From positions 1-8,737 of the forward strand of contig CAMEHJ010000031.1 of assembly GCA_945917385.1 (NCBI GenBank): 8,737 nucleotides of DNA, read 5' to 3'. Below, one piece after another: positions 7,175-8,737 of the stretch. This DNA comes from an uncultured bacterium. GTDB lineage: Bacteria; Bacillota_A; Clostridia; Oscillospirales; Oscillospiraceae. Below the pieces are notes generated by a model. The model did no database searches. It saw only the letters and a program-made list of their open reading frames with translations, and was not told the DNA's origin. Numbering within the stretch: position 1 is the first letter of the stretch; each line of letters starts with the position of its first letter. The translations under genes and the position numbers were made by a program.

Positions 7175-8365
7175 ATGAAGCTTTCAGCCAAAATGGAGCG
7201 TTGCGGTCTTTCCCCCATGCGTAAGTACAATCCCTACGCGGACAAGGCCACCGAGCGCGGCATAAAGATATACCACCTCAACATCGGTCAGCCCGACGTC
7301 AAGACCCCGGATATCTTCTATCAGGCACTCAAGGAGTTTGCCGACCCCGTCCTCTCCTACGCCCCCTCCGGCGGAATTAAAGAGTTCGTCTCTGCCGTTC
7401 AGGACTACTATGCACGCATAGGCGTCCCCCTTGAAGCAAACGAAATTCTCCCCACCAGCGGCGGCAGTGAGGCGCTCCAGCTCACGATGGCCTGTATTCT
7501 CGACGACGGGGACGAGATCATACTTCCCGAACCGTTCTACCCCAACTATCACACCTCCATAACCTTGGCGGGCGCGACGATTCACCCCATCCCCACCGAC
7601 CCCGCAAAGGGCTACTTCTACGCAGACAGGGCAAAGGTCGAAGCTGCCATCAACGAGCACACCCGTGCCATCATGATAACCAACCCCGGCAACCCCACCG
7701 GCGCCGTCCTGACCGCGGACGAGCTGAAGCTGATGCTCGACATCGCGAAGGAGCACGACCTCTTTATCGTCTGCGACGAGGTTTACAGAGAGTTCACCTA
7801 CGGCGGGGAGCCGCTTATGAGCGCGCTCCAGTTCGAAGGCTATGACGACAACATCATCCTTATCGACTCCGTCTCCAAGCGCTTCTCCGCGTGCGGCGCG
7901 CGCGTCGGCACCGTTATCTCCAGAAACAAGGCGTTCATGACCGAGGCGATGAAGTGGTGCCAGTGCCGTCTGTGCTCCGCCACGGTGGAGCAGGTCGCCT
8001 CCGCAAAGCTTTACAGTCTCGACCCGTCCTACTTCGACGAGGTGCGCGAGGAGTACAGGCTCCGCCGCGACACCATCGTAAGAAAGCTCAAGGCCATTCC
8101 CGGCGTTGCCTGCGAGGAGCCGAAGGGCGCGTTCTACGTCATGGCAAGTCTGCCCATCGACGACGCGGACAAGTTCCAGATGTTCCTGCTCAACGACTTT
8201 GACGACAACGGCGAGACCGTGCTGTTCGCCTGCGGCGAGCCGTTCTACGCCACCCCCGGCAAGGGCAAAAACGAAGTCCGTCTTGCCTACACCATTAACG
8301 CTGACGATATCTCCCGCGCGATCGACATTCTCGCAAAGGGCATCGAGGCGTACAATAACAGATAA
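7175..8365 (+). CDS. PLP-dependent aminotransferase, class I/II (aspartate aminotransferase-like)
   Basis: A 396-residue cytosolic fold-type I transaminase that moves an amino group between an amino acid and a 2-oxo acid using pyridoxal phosphate. The expected elements appear in order: GQPD (38-41) in the N-terminal substrate region; SGGSEAL (95-101) binding the PLP phosphate; NPGNPTG (170-176) with Asn173; CDEVY (200-204) with Asp201 and Tyr204 touching the pyridine ring; the Schiff-base Lys235 in SVSKRF; Arg243 eight residues later; and Arg369 in NEVRLAY, which should grip the substrate carboxylate. The spacings Asn173-Asp201, Asp201-Tyr204 and Lys235-Arg243 equal those of the classic aspartate enzyme. 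The start is ATG 7175, 7 nt after AGGAGGG; a TTG-initiated extension from 7115 would begin inside the promoter and is rejected. Codons favour C endings strongly, hinting at good expression. Substrate (aspartate, aromatic or branched-chain) cannot be read from the sequence. It has its own promoter and terminator. Confidence 0.95.
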   Translation: MKLSAKMERCGLSPMRKYNPYADKATERGIKIYHLNIGQPDVKTPDIFYQALKEFADPVLSYAPSGGIKEFVSAVQDYYARIGVPLEANEILPTSGGSEALQLTMACILDDGDEIILPEPFYPNYHTSITLAGATIHPIPTDPAKGYFYADRAKVEAAINEHTRAIMITNPGNPTGAVLTADELKLMLDIAKEHDLFIVCDEVYREFTYGGEPLMSALQFEGYDDNIILIDSVSKRFSACGARVGTVISRNKAFMTEAMKWCQCRLCSATVEQVASAKLYSLDPSYFDEVREEYRLRRDTIVRKLKAIPGVACEEPKGAFYVMASLPIDDADKFQMFLLNDFDDNGETVLFACGEPFYATPGKGKNEVRLAYTINADDISRAIDILAKGIEAYNNR

Positions 8366-8381
8366 TAAAAAAATAATTAAA

Positions 8382-8402
8382 AAACCACCGGGAGCGGCGT
8401 TT
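8382..8402 (+). other. Weak hairpin just after the aminotransferase stop
   Basis: AAAC (8382-8385) can pair with GTTT (8399-8402) around an inner CCG/CGG stem (8388-8390 with 8395-8397) and a GGAG loop. It follows an A-rich run but only three T residues end it, so it would be a poor terminator by itself. It may stabilise the 3' end of the message or be chance. Confidence 0.2.
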
Positions 8403-8404
8403 GT

Positions 8405-8440
8405 CCGTAACACAGTAATTCTATGAATTATTTATTACGG
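8405..8440 (+). repeat. Nested inverted repeat (two-tier hairpin) in the intergenic region
   Basis: An outer stem CCGTAA (8405-8410) pairs perfectly with TTACGG (8435-8440). Inside it, TAATTC (8416-8421) pairs perfectly with GAATTA (8425-8430) around the triloop TAT. The internal loops are 5 and 4 nt. No T-tract follows, so it is not an intrinsic terminator. Function unknown: a 3' UTR stability element, a small-RNA-like fold or a protein site are all possible. Confidence 0.35.
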
Positions 8441-8472
8441 CAGCTGTCTTGCAGGGTTGGTTACACGAAAAG

Positions 8473-8514
8473 CAAGCGATACTTCGTCATTTTGACTGAG
8501 TATCGCTTGTTTTT
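8473..8514 (+). terminator. Strong rho-independent terminator, possibly bidirectional
   Basis: CAAGCGATACT (8473-8483) pairs perfectly over 11 bp with AGTATCGCTTG (8499-8509), and the 15-nt loop can add a GTCA/TGAC inner stem (8486-8489 with 8493-8496). TTTTT (8510-8514) follows directly. An A-tract at 8468-8471 precedes the stem, so the same structure gives a shorter T-tract on the minus strand. It lies between converging genes and can end aminotransferase transcription and perhaps also that of the leftward gene starting beyond the window. Confidence 0.87.
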
Positions 8515-8692
8515 ACCTCATATGGTTTTTTACAATGGTTGCGGAGTGAGATGAATCTTAATTCTGAAAAAAATTATCAACAAATATTGTATCAATGGGA
8601 AAAACACGATTCACAAAAATGATATGATCCCCCTAAAGCAGACCAAGGAAATATCCAAAGGACTTTTGCGGCCTTTCGGCGGATTTTGATTT
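8515..8692. other. AT-rich intergenic stretch with no recognised gene
   Basis: Most of this stretch (to about 8640) is strikingly AT-rich against the neighbouring genes. It holds two tiny plus-strand ORFs: 23 codons at 8551-8622 (MNLNSEKNYQQILYQWEK...), with GGAG only 4 nt before the ATG, and 21 codons at 8624-8689 with no ribosome site. Neither resembles a protein I recognise and neither is long enough to call a gene. A segment near 8620 weakly resembles an insertion-sequence end. It could be plain intergenic DNA or a decayed insertion. Confidence 0.4.
8620..8644 (+). mobile_element. Possible relic of an IS3-type terminal inverted repeat
   Basis: The segment starting TGATATGATCCCCCTAAAG and running on to GCAGACC has the look of many IS3/IS150-group ends: a terminal TG, a run of C, then an A-rich AAAG and a (G/T)AGAC core. 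No second inverted copy, target duplication or transposase lies in the window, and the comparison is from memory. Treat it as a hint only; chance resemblance is quite possible. Confidence 0.15.
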
Positions 8693-8737
8693 TTACGCCT
8701 CGGCTTTTTTGCCGCCGAACTTCTGCCACGCATAGAC
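8693..8737 (-). CDS. C-terminal end of an unidentified protein (partial)
   Basis: Reading leftward from the window edge, an open frame of 14 codons (VYAWQKFGGKKAEA) ends at TAA 8695-8693. The codons have G or C at most third positions (GTC, GCG, CAG, AAG, TTC, GGC, GCC, GAG), as in the established genes, while the DNA just past the stop turns AT-rich; together these suggest a genuine gene end. The lysine-rich basic tail says little about function and I do not recognise the family. It converges on the aminotransferase and could share the terminator at 8473-8514. Confidence 0.5.
   Translation of the reverse strand, partial: VYAWQKFGGKKAEA

Noticed and set aside
7184..8413. 409-residue open frame on the minus strand covering the aminotransferase gene
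   Set aside because: It is the antisense shadow of a GC-rich, C-ending-codon gene, which removes stops from the opposite frame. It has no recognisable motifs and no good ribosome site, while the plus-strand protein has every family residue.
8106..8426. 106-residue plus-strand ORF overlapping the aminotransferase 3' end
   Set aside because: It is an out-of-frame reading of the aminotransferase with a serine/arginine-rich, low-complexity product and no ribosome site.
8492..8536. Possible plus-strand promoter (TTGTTT, 18 nt, TACAAT) for the 23-codon ORF at 8551
   Set aside because: The -35 overlaps the terminator stem and T-tract, and the predicted start would fall on the ribosome site, leaving almost no leader. 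AT-rich DNA gives such matches easily.

Overview
The window looks like core chromosome from a GC-rich member of the Firmicutes, most likely a clostridial gut-type lineage (Oscillospiraceae-like). The evidence is an AddA/AddB helicase-nuclease pair instead of RecBCD, strong purine-rich Shine-Dalgarno sequences, sigma-A-type promoters with TGn extensions, and GC-rich genes separated by AT-rich intergenic DNA. The genus is inference.

Layout, left to right. Positions 1-79 (minus) hold the first 26 codons of rpmE (ribosomal protein L31, zinc-binding type), cut by the window edge. Positions 80-201 hold its promoter and a 5' leader that folds into a two-tier stem-loop. Positions 202-3690 (minus) are addA and 3683-7003 (minus) are addB. 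The two overlap by 8 bp and form an addB-addA operon that may read on into rpmE. Positions 7004-7174 are a divergent promoter region with one good promoter facing each way. Positions 7175-8365 (plus) encode a PLP-dependent class I/II aminotransferase with all its key active-site residues. Positions 8366-8692 are a convergent, AT-rich intergenic region with an internal hairpin, a strong terminator that may work in both directions, and a stretch that weakly resembles insertion-sequence debris. Positions 8693-8737 (minus) are the last 14 codons of an unidentified gene.

Function. AddB and AddA together make the ATP-driven helicase/double nuclease that resects double-strand breaks and loads RecA. 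Both appear intact: AddA has a full set of SF1 helicase motifs and a RecB-type nuclease, and AddB has a Walker A, a nuclease domain and the four cysteines of the Fe-S clasp. The aminotransferase is metabolically unrelated and has its own promoter and terminator. I see no undescribed multi-gene system, defence island, CRISPR array, tRNA or rRNA here. The items most worth a second look are the rpmE leader structure and the odd AT-rich DNA at 8515-8650.
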